DNA of 64,000 bases from a virus, in IMG/VR virus record IMGVR_UViG_3300012206_000001, positions 1-64,000 of that record; one strand, written 5' to 3'. Position numbers and translations under genes: made by a program. The notes below the pieces were generated by a model. The model was given only the letters and a program-made list of their open reading frames with translations, had not been told where the DNA came from and ran no database searches. Position 1 is the first letter of the stretch; every line of letters starts with the position of its first letter. Below are positions 22,030 through 30,300 of this stretch, piece after piece.

Positions 22030-22145
22030 GCGGATGCGGATGCCAGGTGCGGCGCTGGCAGTGTCCTGGCTGCGGCTGCGAGAACGACAGCAGCCCGTGC
22101 GGCTGCGGATGCCACGGCGGGAGCCGCACGGGAGGTACCAGGTGA
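22026..22145 (+). CDS. 39-residue Cys/Gly-rich peptide
   Basis: Begins MSGCGCQVRRWQCPGCGCEN and ends SPCGCGCHGG plus a short tail; nine Cys in 39 residues. Four-base overlaps at both ends support translation. It could be a metal-binding protein or a precursor peptide. No partner enzyme for modification is seen. Confidence 0.5.
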   Translation: MSGCGCQVRRWQCPGCGCENDSSPCGCGCHGGSRTGGTR

Positions 22146-22564
22146 AGGACGGCACGCATCATCACGGGCCGCTGGCCGGGCTCACCGCGGGGACCGCGAG
22201 CATCTTGCTGTGCTTTGGCGTGCTCGCGCTGGCCTGGCACCGCGTGGCCGGGCAGGTCAGCGCGGGTATCACGGTGCTGGTGTACGTGGTGGTCACCGGG
22301 GTGTGCGGGCTGGTGCTGGCCGCGCTGTTCTACGTGGTGCTGTGGCTGCGGCACCGGGTCCGCTACCCGGAGGCCCTGGCTCCCCGGCAGGCAGCCCTAG
22401 CCGAAGTCCTGGACGCGGAGCCCGTCCCGCAGGTCATCGCCGCCGCGGAGCCGCTCGCGATCGAGCCGCCCCGCGTGTACCTGAACGTGACACCTGACGA
22501 ACTCGCCGCCATCATCCGCACCGCGATCCCCGGAACAGCCGGGGACATCACCGGAGGGAAATGA
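22142..22564 (+). CDS. Two-helix membrane protein
   Basis: 140 residues from a GTG at 22142. Two membrane helices (GLTAGTASILLCFGVLALAW and VLVYVVVTGVCGLVLAALFY) and a cytoplasmic tail (RVYLNVTPDELAAIIRTAIP). Its position next to the ATPase suggests a Spd-like spread protein; that is inference. Confidence 0.6.
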   Translation: MKDGTHHHGPLAGLTAGTASILLCFGVLALAWHRVAGQVSAGITVLVYVVVTGVCGLVLAALFYVVLWLRHRVRYPEALAPRQAALAEVLDAEPVPQVIAAAEPLAIEPPRVYLNVTPDELAAIIRTAIPGTAGDITGGK

Positions 22565-22737
22565 TCATGGGACGCAAGGATGACGAGGACGCCATGGCCC
22601 GCACAGCGAAACTGCTCCTGGAACGGCTGCCGCGCGAGGTGCGGACCGCGGTCAGGAACGACCTGGGCGAGCGCGGCGAGATCGGCAAGGTCAATGAGGC
22701 GATCCGGCGCGCCGGGCGCCTGGAGAAGGGCAGGTAG
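22561..22737 (+). CDS. Small basic helical protein
   Basis: 58 residues: MARTAKLLLERLPREVRTAV, LGERGEIGKVNEAIRRAGRL. No family recognised; charged and helical, possibly DNA-binding. ATGA overlap with the upstream gene. Confidence 0.5.
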   Translation: MIMGRKDDEDAMARTAKLLLERLPREVRTAVRNDLGERGEIGKVNEAIRRAGRLEKGR

Positions 22738-22739
22738 GC

Positions 22740-23546
22740 TTGACGTCCGCGAACGGGCATGCCCCGCCGGCGCTTCCCGCCCTGGCGCCGTTCACGGTGC
22801 CCCGGTCCGGGCCCGCGGCCGCCTGGCCGCAGCAGGACGGCCATGGCCAGCCCCGGACGATCCCGGACGATCCCGGGCGCCGCCGGCGCGCCATCGACGG
22901 CGACACGGCCATCCGCGTCCTGGCCGCCGCCGTCGTCCTGGCCGTCGCCGCGTTCGCCGCCATAGTGTCGTACTCCCATATTTTCGAGCTCGGCCGCCAG
23001 CATCATCAGGACGGCGCCGCGGCGCGGCTGCTGCCGCTGTCGGTCGACGGCCTCATCGCCGCCGCGTCGCTCGTCATGCTCCACGCCGCCCGCAAGCGGA
23101 TCGCGGTGCCGTTCCTGGCGCGTGCCATGCTGGCGCTCGGCGTCGGCGCCACCGTCGCCGCGAATGTCGGGTACGGGCTGCCGTTCGGCTGGCTGGCCGC
23201 TGTCGTGTCGGCGTGGCCGGCCGCCGCGTTCGTGGGCAGCGTGGAGATGGCGGTCAGGTTCGTGATCGACGCCCGCACGGCCGCCGCGCCAGCGACAGGC
23301 GACGCGACACCGGCTGCGACATGTGACGGCACGCCACGCGACATCCAAAGCGGCACCAGGCCCGCCGCCGCCACGGCGGAACCAGCGCGCCAGCCGCGAC
23401 ATGGAGCACGCTCAGGCAGCGACAGGGTGCGCGACATCCTGGCGCGCGACCCGGGCCTGCCCCCGCCCGATGTCGCGGCGGAGACGGGCATGTCGGTGCG
23501 CCAGGTTCAGCGCGTGAAGCGAGAGATGAACGGAGCAGCAAAGTGA
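22740..23546 (+). CDS. DUF2637 membrane protein (SpdB2-like) with C-terminal HTH
   Basis: 268 residues from a TTG at 22740. DUF2637 at ~55-170 has four membrane helices (RVLAAAVVLAVAAFAAIVSY, LPLSVDGLIAAASLVMLHAA, MLALGVGATVAANVGYGLPF, AVVSAWPAAAFVGSVEMAVR). A C-terminal helix-turn-helix reads PPPDVAAETGMSVRQVQRVK. DUF2637 proteins accompany Tra ATPases in actinobacterial plasmids and integrative elements. Membrane plus DNA-binding parts would fit anchoring of the transferred DNA. Confidence 0.8.
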   Translation: MTSANGHAPPALPALAPFTVPRSGPAAAWPQQDGHGQPRTIPDDPGRRRRAIDGDTAIRVLAAAVVLAVAAFAAIVSYSHIFELGRQHHQDGAAARLLPLSVDGLIAAASLVMLHAARKRIAVPFLARAMLALGVGATVAANVGYGLPFGWLAAVVSAWPAAAFVGSVEMAVRFVIDARTAAAPATGDATPAATCDGTPRDIQSGTRPAAATAEPARQPRHGARSGSDRVRDILARDPGLPPPDVAAETGMSVRQVQRVKREMNGAAK

Positions 23547-23752
23547 GCACACCGGATCCTGGCCTGACGCTGAAGTGGAGCTGCACCAACTCGAAGCTGC
23601 GCCGGGTGACCCTGGACATCTGCGAGCCGTGCGTCGAGGGCGCGGGCGGCGAGTGCCACACGCCGGGCTGCGCGTTCTGGATGCGGCGCGCTCCGGAGAG
23701 GCCGTTCTTCGCCGCGATGAGCGACCAGGAGTTCGGCGAACGCTACGGCTGA
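23543..23752 (+). CDS. Small protein of the transfer-like module
   Basis: 69 residues: LTLKWSCTNSKLRRVTLDIC, EGAGGECHTPGCAFWMRRAP, FFAAMSDQEFGERYG. Four Cys, possible metal site. The start overlaps the DUF2637 stop. No family recognised. Confidence 0.55.
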   Translation: MSTPDPGLTLKWSCTNSKLRRVTLDICEPCVEGAGGECHTPGCAFWMRRAPERPFFAAMSDQEFGERYG

Positions 23753-23831
23753 CCTGGAACCACTAAGGTTAGGTCCAGGCCGCTCGGCCGCCACCCGCCC
23801 CCGCTCACCCCCCCAGATCGGTGACGTCTTC

Positions 23832-23999
23832 GTGCTGTCCGCTCACGCGTGGCTTATTACCGGCCTGGTCCTGCTGCCGCTGCTGATCTGGGTGCCGCTG
23901 TGGCTGGGTGACGCGGGCCGGGAGCCGCGGAACGAGGTCACCCAGGAGCAGCCCGGCGACCAGGACGGCGGGGACCAGGACACGCCGCTGGCCGCGTGA
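23832..23999 (+). CDS. Short single-helix membrane protein
   Basis: 55 residues from a GTG at 23832: AHAWLITGLVLLPLLIWVPL spans the membrane, then an acidic Gln/Asp-rich tail. No clear ribosome-binding site, so less certain. Last rightward gene before the terminator. Confidence 0.4.
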   Translation: MLSAHAWLITGLVLLPLLIWVPLWLGDAGREPRNEVTQEQPGDQDGGDQDTPLAA

Positions 24000-24023
24000 G
24001 CCAGGCTCCCGGGCATGCGGAAA

Positions 24024-24055
24024 CCGGCCCGGGGGCGTGATGCCTCCCGGGCCGG
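24024..24055. terminator. Convergent terminator hairpin
   Basis: CCGGCCCGGG (24024-24033) pairs with CCCGGGCCGG (24046-24055), extended by GGC/GCC with one bulge. No strong T-run on either side. It separates the rightward module from the end of the leftward late operon. Confidence 0.6.
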
Positions 24056-24097
24056 CCGGTAATGTGACTCTCTGGTAACCTGCCCTGACCTGGGAAC

Positions 24098-24667
24098 CTA
24101 AAAGCGGGTAACAAAACATGAACCGTCCGGCGGGTTACGCCCCTTGCGCTCCCATCCTCGGGTGAGGATCCACGCCGACCAGTCACCCGGCTGGCATGTC
24201 CGGTCCGCCGCGGGGCCGGGCAGTCCCGCCCTGGCGTAGGCGTAGGCGGCGAGCGAGCTGCACACGACGTGGCCGGGGACGGTGCCGTTCCAGCTGGGGA
24301 GCCACGCCGTGTCCAGGTGGAGGTCTGCTTCGGCGTCGGCGGCGATGGCGGCCCAGTCGTACGGGCTGCCGATCATGGCGGCCATCACCTTGCAGACGGC
24401 GGAGCGCTGGGCGGCGGTCTTGGGCTGGGCGGCGTTGGAGATCGTCCACGGTGATCTCAGGTAGGCGCGGGCGTCCCGCCATCCGGCGCCGCCGGGCCGC
24501 CCCTCCATGGCCCATACGGTGCCGTGCGCGTCGGTATGGTCGATCACGGCGGCATGGTTGGCCAGGTTCGGGGCGTCCCGCAGCGCGGCGCCGAGCCGGA
24601 TCATGGTGCCGGCCAGACCGCCGGAGCGGACCAGGATCACGTCGCCGGGCAGCACAGCGGCGCCCAT
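24098..24667 (-). CDS. Permuted NlpC/P60-like (YiiX-type) hydrolase, lysis
   Basis: 189 residues. LPGDVILVRSGGLAGTMIRL and LANHAAVIDHTDAHGTVWAM carry the His, and PGHVVCSSLAAYAYARAGL the Cys of a circularly permuted papain-like hydrolase. Such enzymes cut peptide or amide bonds of peptidoglycan or lipid anchors. It overlaps the lysin gene at 24667 by ATGA. Likely second enzyme of the lysis cassette. Confidence 0.65.
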   Translation of the reverse strand: MGAAVLPGDVILVRSGGLAGTMIRLGAALRDAPNLANHAAVIDHTDAHGTVWAMEGRPGGAGWRDARAYLRSPWTISNAAQPKTAAQRSAVCKVMAAMIGSPYDWAAIAADAEADLHLDTAWLPSWNGTVPGHVVCSSLAAYAYARAGLPGPAADRTCQPGDWSAWILTRGWERKGRNPPDGSCFVTRF

Positions 24668-25443
24668 CAGCCGGCCCAGAGCCTGGTGCCCTTGGGCAGC
24701 GGCGTGTCCGGGGGCAGCGTCCCGCCCGTGACGCCGTTGATCCACCCGGCGAGGTCGTCGTGGAATGTGCCGTAGTGCACCGCTGTCATGCGCAGCAGCG
24801 CGCTGGCCGGGTACCCGAGTTTCCTGGCGAGCTGGGCGAGGCTGGACTGCCCGGCGGTGACGTACTCGCCGCGGAATCCCTGCGCCGGGTGCGCGGGCGG
24901 GCCGCCGGAGACGGCGGCGAGCCAGTCCGCGCTGAACACGGACACGTCGTAGGTGCCGGCGTTGCGGTACTGGACGCCGATGACGGGGAACGGGCCGCCG
25001 GCGAACTGGACGAGAGCCGCGGCCTCGGCCTCGGTCAGGCCCCAGTTGGCGATCCACAGGCCGGGACCCTGCGTGATGCCCCCGGCGATGAGGGCGTTGA
25101 CGACGGTGGTGACGGCGGACAGGGACATGTAGATGGCGGGGTGCCGCTGCCCGGGCCGCTTGCCTGACGCGTAGTTGGCGGCGGCGGCCTCGGACCAGCG
25201 GGCGACGTCGGCGGGGTGGGCTGCGCCCTGCTCCACGTCGAGGATGTCGGCGGTGGTGTCGGTGGCGCCGGGGTCCTGGCAGATGCGGACCGCGCCAGGA
25301 TGGGCAGCCCAGTCCGCCGGGGTCCACGGGACGATGCCGGTGCCGGTCGAATACCCGGCGGCCTGCCCGCGGGGCAGGTGCCCGATGTTGGCGTGGATGG
25401 CATCAAAGACGGGTGTCGTGGCGATCGTCAAACCTGCCTCCAA
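24667..25443 (-). CDS. Endolysin: DUF1906 glycoside-hydrolase-like domain plus LysM-like end
   Basis: 258 residues. TTPVFDAIHANIGHLPRGQA, GYSTGTGIVPWTPADWAAHP, DILDVEQGAAHPADVARWSE and AIYMSLSAVTTVVNALIAGG with WIANWGLTEAEA follow the DUF1906 (Rv2525c-like) barrel, with an Asp/Glu pair (DVEQ) at the active site. The C-terminal AGQSSLAQLARKLGYPASAL and LPKGTRLWAG resemble a LysM cell-wall-binding repeat. Lysin role is supported by the holin-like genes nearby. Confidence 0.7.
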   Translation of the reverse strand: MEAGLTIATTPVFDAIHANIGHLPRGQAAGYSTGTGIVPWTPADWAAHPGAVRICQDPGATDTTADILDVEQGAAHPADVARWSEAAAANYASGKRPGQRHPAIYMSLSAVTTVVNALIAGGITQGPGLWIANWGLTEAEAAALVQFAGGPFPVIGVQYRNAGTYDVSVFSADWLAAVSGGPPAHPAQGFRGEYVTAGQSSLAQLARKLGYPASALLRMTAVHYGTFHDDLAGWINGVTGGTLPPDTPLPKGTRLWAG

Positions 25444-25742
25444 ATGTGGCCTTCGTCGAGGTAGCCGTGCCAGCTGTCATCGCTCTGCCCGGTCGTGTCG
25501 CCTGCCAGCAGGTTGCTGATGCTCGGCCGGATTTCCAGCGAGCCGTCCGGGCACTCGCGGAAGGTGTGCGGCGGGCTGCATACATGGTTGACGCCCCGCG
25601 CCCGGAGCGGCGCATCAGGATCGCGGGCGTTGGGCTTGAGGTAGAACACGGCGGGCAGGTCACCGGTCATCCCGACATGGGGGCCGAAGTAGTCACCCGG
25701 CCGCTCGATCTCGCCGAAGGACCGGACGCGCCGCCCGATCAT
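25428..25742 (-). CDS. DUF6527-like protein
   Basis: 104 residues from the ATG at 25742. RRVRSFGEIERPGDYFGPHV, GVNHVCSPPHTFRECPDGSL and DDSWHGYLDEGHIWRQV match the DUF6527 pattern (Cys/His pairs, WHGYL ending). Function unknown. It lies in the lysis region and overlaps the lysin start. Confidence 0.6.
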   Translation of the reverse strand: MIGRRVRSFGEIERPGDYFGPHVGMTGDLPAVFYLKPNARDPDAPLRARGVNHVCSPPHTFRECPDGSLEIRPSISNLLAGDTTGQSDDSWHGYLDEGHIWRQV

Positions 25743-25819
25743 CAGATGCCGGCTCCCGCCGCGGCCGAGGGCGGTGGCGGCCCGGCCGCGGCGGGAGGAA
25801 CAGGGGGCTGGCGCACGCC

Positions 25820-25993
25820 TCAGGGGCTCTGGCAGGACGCCGGCCGGGCGTCTGCCGCGCCGGTGCACTGACCAGAACTGCCGGCCCCGTTCCCGCCGTT
25901 GGTGGGCGGCGACGGGTTAGCGGACGCCGCGGCGGCGGTGCCGGCGATGAGCCCGGCGGCGAGGATGGCCGCCGTGACTGCCTTCTTGATCAT
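25820..25993 (-). CDS. Small secreted protein
   Basis: 57 residues. MIKKAVTAAILAAGLIAGTA then AAASANP is a clear signal peptide with cleavage after ASA. The mature part (~30 residues, two Cys) is Gly/Ser-rich. Function unknown; lysis region. Confidence 0.65.
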   Translation of the reverse strand: MIKKAVTAAILAAGLIAGTAAAASANPSPPTNGGNGAGSSGQCTGAADARPASCQSP

Positions 25994-26178
25994 GGTTCCT
26001 TCCTTCCGGGTTGGGGATCTATCACCTTGACCGTGGAGGACGCTGGCGCCGCTGCGGGTGGCGGCGCCGGGGCGTGGGCCGGGCCGGTGACGTGCCGCCG
26101 GACGGCGATGACGCCGCCGATGGCGCTGACCAGCCCGGTGGCGGCGGTGACCAGCGCGGCCAGTTCTGTCGTGCTCAT
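25990..26178 (-). CDS. Single-helix membrane protein, holin candidate
   Basis: 62 residues. ALVTAATGLVSAIGGVIAVR spans the membrane, then an Ala/Pro-rich tail. Size and location beside the lysin fit a small holin or regulator. Confidence 0.55.
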   Translation of the reverse strand: MSTTELAALVTAATGLVSAIGGVIAVRRHVTGPAHAPAPPPAAAPASSTVKVIDPQPGRKEP

Positions 26179-26189
26179 GGCGGGCCTCC

Positions 26190-26378
26190 TCAGCTGACCG
26201 GGGCACCCATCAGCGCGCGCTTGATCCGGCCCGGCAGCTTCTTCTGCAGGTCAGGCGGCCAGAACCTGGGGTCGATGTGCCGGCCGCAGAGGGGCGTCTC
26301 GCGGCCGTCGGCCTTGATCACGACGGCCGCCGTCTCACGGCATTCCCGGTTTTGCTCGTGGTAGATGCAGACGCTCAT
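26190..26378 (-). CDS. Small protein with Cys/His pair
   Basis: 62 residues: MSVCIYHEQNRECRETAAVV, ETPLCGRHIDPRFWPPDLQK. Short zinc-finger-like spacing (C-x3-H, C-x2-H). Found in the lysis/tail region; function unknown. Confidence 0.5.
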   Translation of the reverse strand: MSVCIYHEQNRECRETAAVVIKADGRETPLCGRHIDPRFWPPDLQKKLPGRIKRALMGAPVS

Positions 26379-26392
26379 CCCAGTTCTCCTTT

Positions 26393-26797
26393 TCAGCTGA
26401 CCGGCAACTTAAAGAAAGCAGCCCACTTCACGAACGACGGCGCGGGCGGCGGCAGCGTCCCGGGGCATCCCAGGCCGCGCCAGGAGACCCGCGCGTCGGA
26501 GACGATCTGCACCGCCAGCAGCGTCGCCTTGCGGGTGACCGGGTTGACGGAGATGGGGAGGTCCGCCAGGTGGGCGTAGAACCCGCATGCGCTGCGCTCC
26601 GCGTGCCGGACGCGGTGGACCTGCTGGGTGGTGTAGATCAGGTTCGCGGCGCCGATGACGGCGGTGACGGCGAACAGGACGACGAGGGACCAGGCGAGCC
26701 GGCGGCTGGCCCGCCGGGCGCCCTCGGTGATGTACGGTTCGCTCGTCATCGCGACGTGGAGCCTCTCGCCGCTCTCCCCCGCCTCGTCAGCGCTCAC
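26393..26797 (-). CDS. Membrane-anchored protein of the lysis region
   Basis: 134 residues from a GTG at 26797 (ATG at 26749 is an alternative). One membrane helix (LAWSLVVLFAVTAVIGAANL) then an external part with two Cys (RSACGFYAHL, RGLGCPGTL). Resembles small anchored proteins near actinophage holins. Function unknown. Confidence 0.55.
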   Translation of the reverse strand: MSADEAGESGERLHVAMTSEPYITEGARRASRRLAWSLVVLFAVTAVIGAANLIYTTQQVHRVRHAERSACGFYAHLADLPISVNPVTRKATLLAVQIVSDARVSWRGLGCPGTLPPPAPSFVKWAAFFKLPVS

Positions 26798-27062
26798 CGG
26801 ATGGCCCCTGTGAGGTAGGCGATTGCGGTAGCCCATGCGGCGGCGTCGGCGGCGAGGAAGAGGATTTCACGCCGAATCCGGACAGGATCTTGCCCGCGTG
26901 GAAGCCCGCCCCGATGCCGGTCATGGCCAGCCCGGCGGCGATGACCGCGTCGTCGGGGGACGCCGCGGCGAACACCTCGGCCAGGATGATCGCCAGGCCC
27001 CCGAACGTGAGGAAAACATCTTTCCAGAGGCTCCATATCGCCTGGGTCAGCCATCGGCTCAC
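26787..27062 (-). CDS. Holin-like membrane protein
   Basis: 91 residues. Two membrane helices (VFLTFGGLAIILAEVFAAAS and DDAVIAAGLAMTGIGAGFHA) and a Ser/Pro-rich hydrophilic tail, a class II holin layout. It follows the tail genes and precedes the lysin, as in many actinophages. No sequence signature proves it. Confidence 0.6.
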   Translation of the reverse strand: MSRWLTQAIWSLWKDVFLTFGGLAIILAEVFAAASPDDAVIAAGLAMTGIGAGFHAGKILSGFGVKSSSSPPTPPHGLPQSPTSQGPSGER

Positions 27063-27089
27063 TGTCCCCCTGCTCTCCCGCTCTGAGGG

Positions 27090-27368
27090 CTACTCACGTG
27101 CATGTGCATCCGCATGTGCCGTCAGCGTGTGCGTTTCCACCGCGGCGGCGGTTCCCGGCCGGCCCGCAGCCACCTGGCCCGCCACGCGTCGTCCCGCCGG
27201 TCGCAGCGCACCGGGCAGGCGGCTGCGCAGGCTGCCGTCCCGCACTTGCTTCCGGGTCTCGCCGGTGTCCGGGTCGATCGCGTCCAGCCAGGCCGTGGCG
27301 CGTTCCCACGGCCCGCGGTACCGGACGGCGAACAGCAGCCGCCAGTGCGGGTCGTCACCGCCTGGCAT
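27090..27368 (-). CDS. Small protein downstream of the large tail gene
   Basis: 92 residues: WRLLFAVRYRGPWERATAWL, DAIDPDTGETRKQVRDGSLR, then a basic Ala/Arg-rich end. Starts two bases after the tail gene stop. No family recognised. Confidence 0.5.
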   Translation of the reverse strand: MPGGDDPHWRLLFAVRYRGPWERATAWLDAIDPDTGETRKQVRDGSLRSRLPGALRPAGRRVAGQVAAGRPGTAAAVETHTLTAHADAHARE

Positions 27369-27370
27369 GC

Positions 27371-30300
27371 CTAGTTTCCGAGCCGTTCGAACAGCGACCC
27401 GCGGCAGGTCAGGGTCTGTCCCGTCTGAGCGGAACCCCACCCGCCGAATATCCCCAGGGTGTTGCTGACCGTGGTGTCCCAGGTGATGTTCGTGGAGTCG
27501 CCGAGTCCGCTGTACCCGTTGCTGGCGCCGCTGCTGGTGTGGATGACCAGGTTGAACGTGCCTGACCCGCTGGGGCCGGTATTGCCCACCAGGAAGCTTC
27601 CCTCGGCCCGGAAGTACACGTTGGCGTTGGACTGCGCGGAGACGGGGATGGCGGCCTGGGCGTTGCCGCCGGACAGGTTCATCGACAGCTGCGTCTGGGT
27701 GGCTGACCCGAAGTGGCCGTCGCCCCAGGCGGTGACCCGGTACAGGGTGCCGGCCTGCGCGTCGCCCGCGGGGATGGCCCATGCCTTGGTGAGCGCGCTG
27801 AACCCGCTGCCGGTGACGGTGTGCGGGGTGTTGTCGGCCTGGGACGAGGACAGCGGCGCGGCGTACCCGGCGGGGGTCTGCAGCATCATCCGGCCCTGGG
27901 TGGAGCCGATCAGGGATGACTGCTGGGTGTACGGGCCGCCCGGGGAGGTGGCGGTGGAGACGATGAGGCTGCCGTCGCGGACGCTGGTGGCGAACCAGGT
28001 GCCGCCGGTCAGGGTGTAGCTGGTGCGGCCGGCGAGGGCGAGGTTCCCGAACGCGTCGGTGTAGTTCGCGCTGGTGTCTGAGCCGGTGAGGTTCCCCGCG
28101 GCGGGGGTGCCGGAGTAGAGCAGGAGGCGGGCGCCGGTGATGTCGGTGGCGTTGACGATGCCGGCGACGACGATGCCGGAGGCGAGCAGGGCCGCGGTGA
28201 TCGTCCCGGCGGCGATATTGCCGGCCACGATGGTCCCGGCCCGGATCAGCGCCGAGGTGATCGTCCCGGCCTGGATGGTGGCGGTGCCGTCGAACAGGAC
28301 CGGCATCCACGCGGACCCAGACCACTGGGAGATCAGCCCGGTCGCTGACGCGATCCACATGTCGTTCAGGTTCGGCGTGGCGGGGGCGGTGGCGGAGATG
28401 GTGACGGCGTTCCCGCCGAGGGTGCGGATGGTGATCCCGGAGTTCAGCATGGCCGGGGTGATCGACCCGTCGGGGATGACCGATCCCCCGGCGCCCGGCG
28501 CCTGCGAGGTGGTGACGCTGCCGCCGGGCAGCTGCGCGAGCTGGACGGTGCCCGGCGAGAATCCCGTCTCCCACGGCGTCTCGGGGACCGAGTTGAACTC
28601 GAACGTCCACTGTTTCGGGCCGAGTGTCTCGGAGTACCCCTGGACCAGCTGTCTCGCCGTGGCGGGGCCGCCGTACGCGGGCATGTTCGTGATCTGGAAG
28701 TAGTCGCCGGGCCGCAGCGCGGGGACGGCGGCGAAGTACGCGGCGTTCTGGGCGCGGACCATTTTCAGGGTGACGACGGGGAGCCGGATCTCATCGACGG
28801 TGCCGAGGTTCAGGAGCCAGTTCGCGATGCCGGGCATCTGGCTGTCGTCGGCGGCGCTCACGGTCCGGGTGTAGGCGTAGCCGTTGCCGACCCCCGCCGA
28901 CGGGTTGAGCACCGACATGGCCCCGGCGGTGAGGATGGCGCCCTGGGTGTACCCGGTCCAGTTGGTGACGGTGATGTTGTTCCGGGTGAGCTGGGCGTCG
29001 AAGACGGGGGCGAGGGCGGGGTCCAGCAGCCCGGCGGTGTAGGGGAGCACGACGGCGGCGGCCTGGTTTGCCATGGAGGCGCTGGACCGGTAGCCGAGGC
29101 CGAACTGGCTGCGGGATTCGAACAGCAGCCCGCAGTCGGTGTCCTCGATCATCTGCAGGAGGCCGGCGAGGGTGTCGTCGACCTGCGGGCCCATCGGCGC
29201 CGTGGCGCCCGGCGCGCCGATCGTCTCGGCCGCGATGCCCATCTCGGCGCACAGCCGGGTGAACCGGTCCATGGCCCGCTCGCCCAGGTACCCGTTCAGC
29301 GGCCACTGCGAGTTCACCAAGGTCGGCGGGGTGCCGTAGAACACCGCCACGTGCCCCACGGCGGTGTCCATCAGGGCATTCGCGCGGCTGATTTTCACCG
29401 CGGAGACGGCACCCACCGTCGCGGAGGTCAGCGTGCCGGATATCGTCTCGGTGACCGACCCGGATCCCGGCTTGATGATGGACAGCGCGAACAGCACGTT
29501 CCCGCCGCTGGGTGCCAGCTCGCAGGACACCAGGTACGGCTGGCCCTTCACGCTGGTGGTGGTGGTCCCGGACGCGATCACGGTGCCGCCGGAGTTGCGG
29601 AGCTGGATCAGCAGCGTCCCGTTGTAGTTGAGGTACACCTCGAATTTCGCCACGGTCCCCGCCGAGTCGACCTCGGCCAGGTTCCAGTTCGTCGTGCCGC
29701 TGGCACTGTCCCCGGCGGCGGGGACGGACAGCAGGAACCGGGTGAAATTGTTCGTCGCGGTCCCCCCGGCGGGCACGGTGAACGTGACCGCCGCCGCGTT
29801 CAGCTGCACGACCGCGTCGCTGCCCTTGAAATCGGAGTTCGCGGCCAGGGACAGGCCCGAACCTGTGGCCGCGAACGCCCAGGTCGCCGCGGGCGTGCCC
29901 GCGGCTGACGCGAACGGGATGAGCCCCGTGGACCCGGTGCCGTCCTCGCACGGCCAGTACGCCCGCGGGGCGGCTGTTCCCGTCTGGTTCGCGTAGTGGC
30001 GGCGGAACGCGGAGCCCAGCGTGGTGATCAGCTGCGACATCCGCTGCCATATCCCCGCCGCGGTGATGTCGCAGTAGATGTCGCGCCCGGAGACATCCCA
30101 TTTCGGCGGCCAGTCGGTGACCTCGCCGCAGAACCGGTACCCGGTGTAGGCGGCGCCTGTGACGGACTGGGAGCTGACCGACAGCCGCAGCTGCACATTC
30201 CGGGTGATGAACGGATACCAGGCGCCGGCCGTGTTCTTCGGGGTGAAGCGGCCGTCGCGGTTGTCCAGGGTCAGGGTCAGCTGCGCGGCCTGCAGCGTGG

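Noticed and set aside
22026-22145. Ribosomal peptide natural-product precursor
   Set aside because: No modification enzyme or transporter nearby; the context is a transfer-like module.
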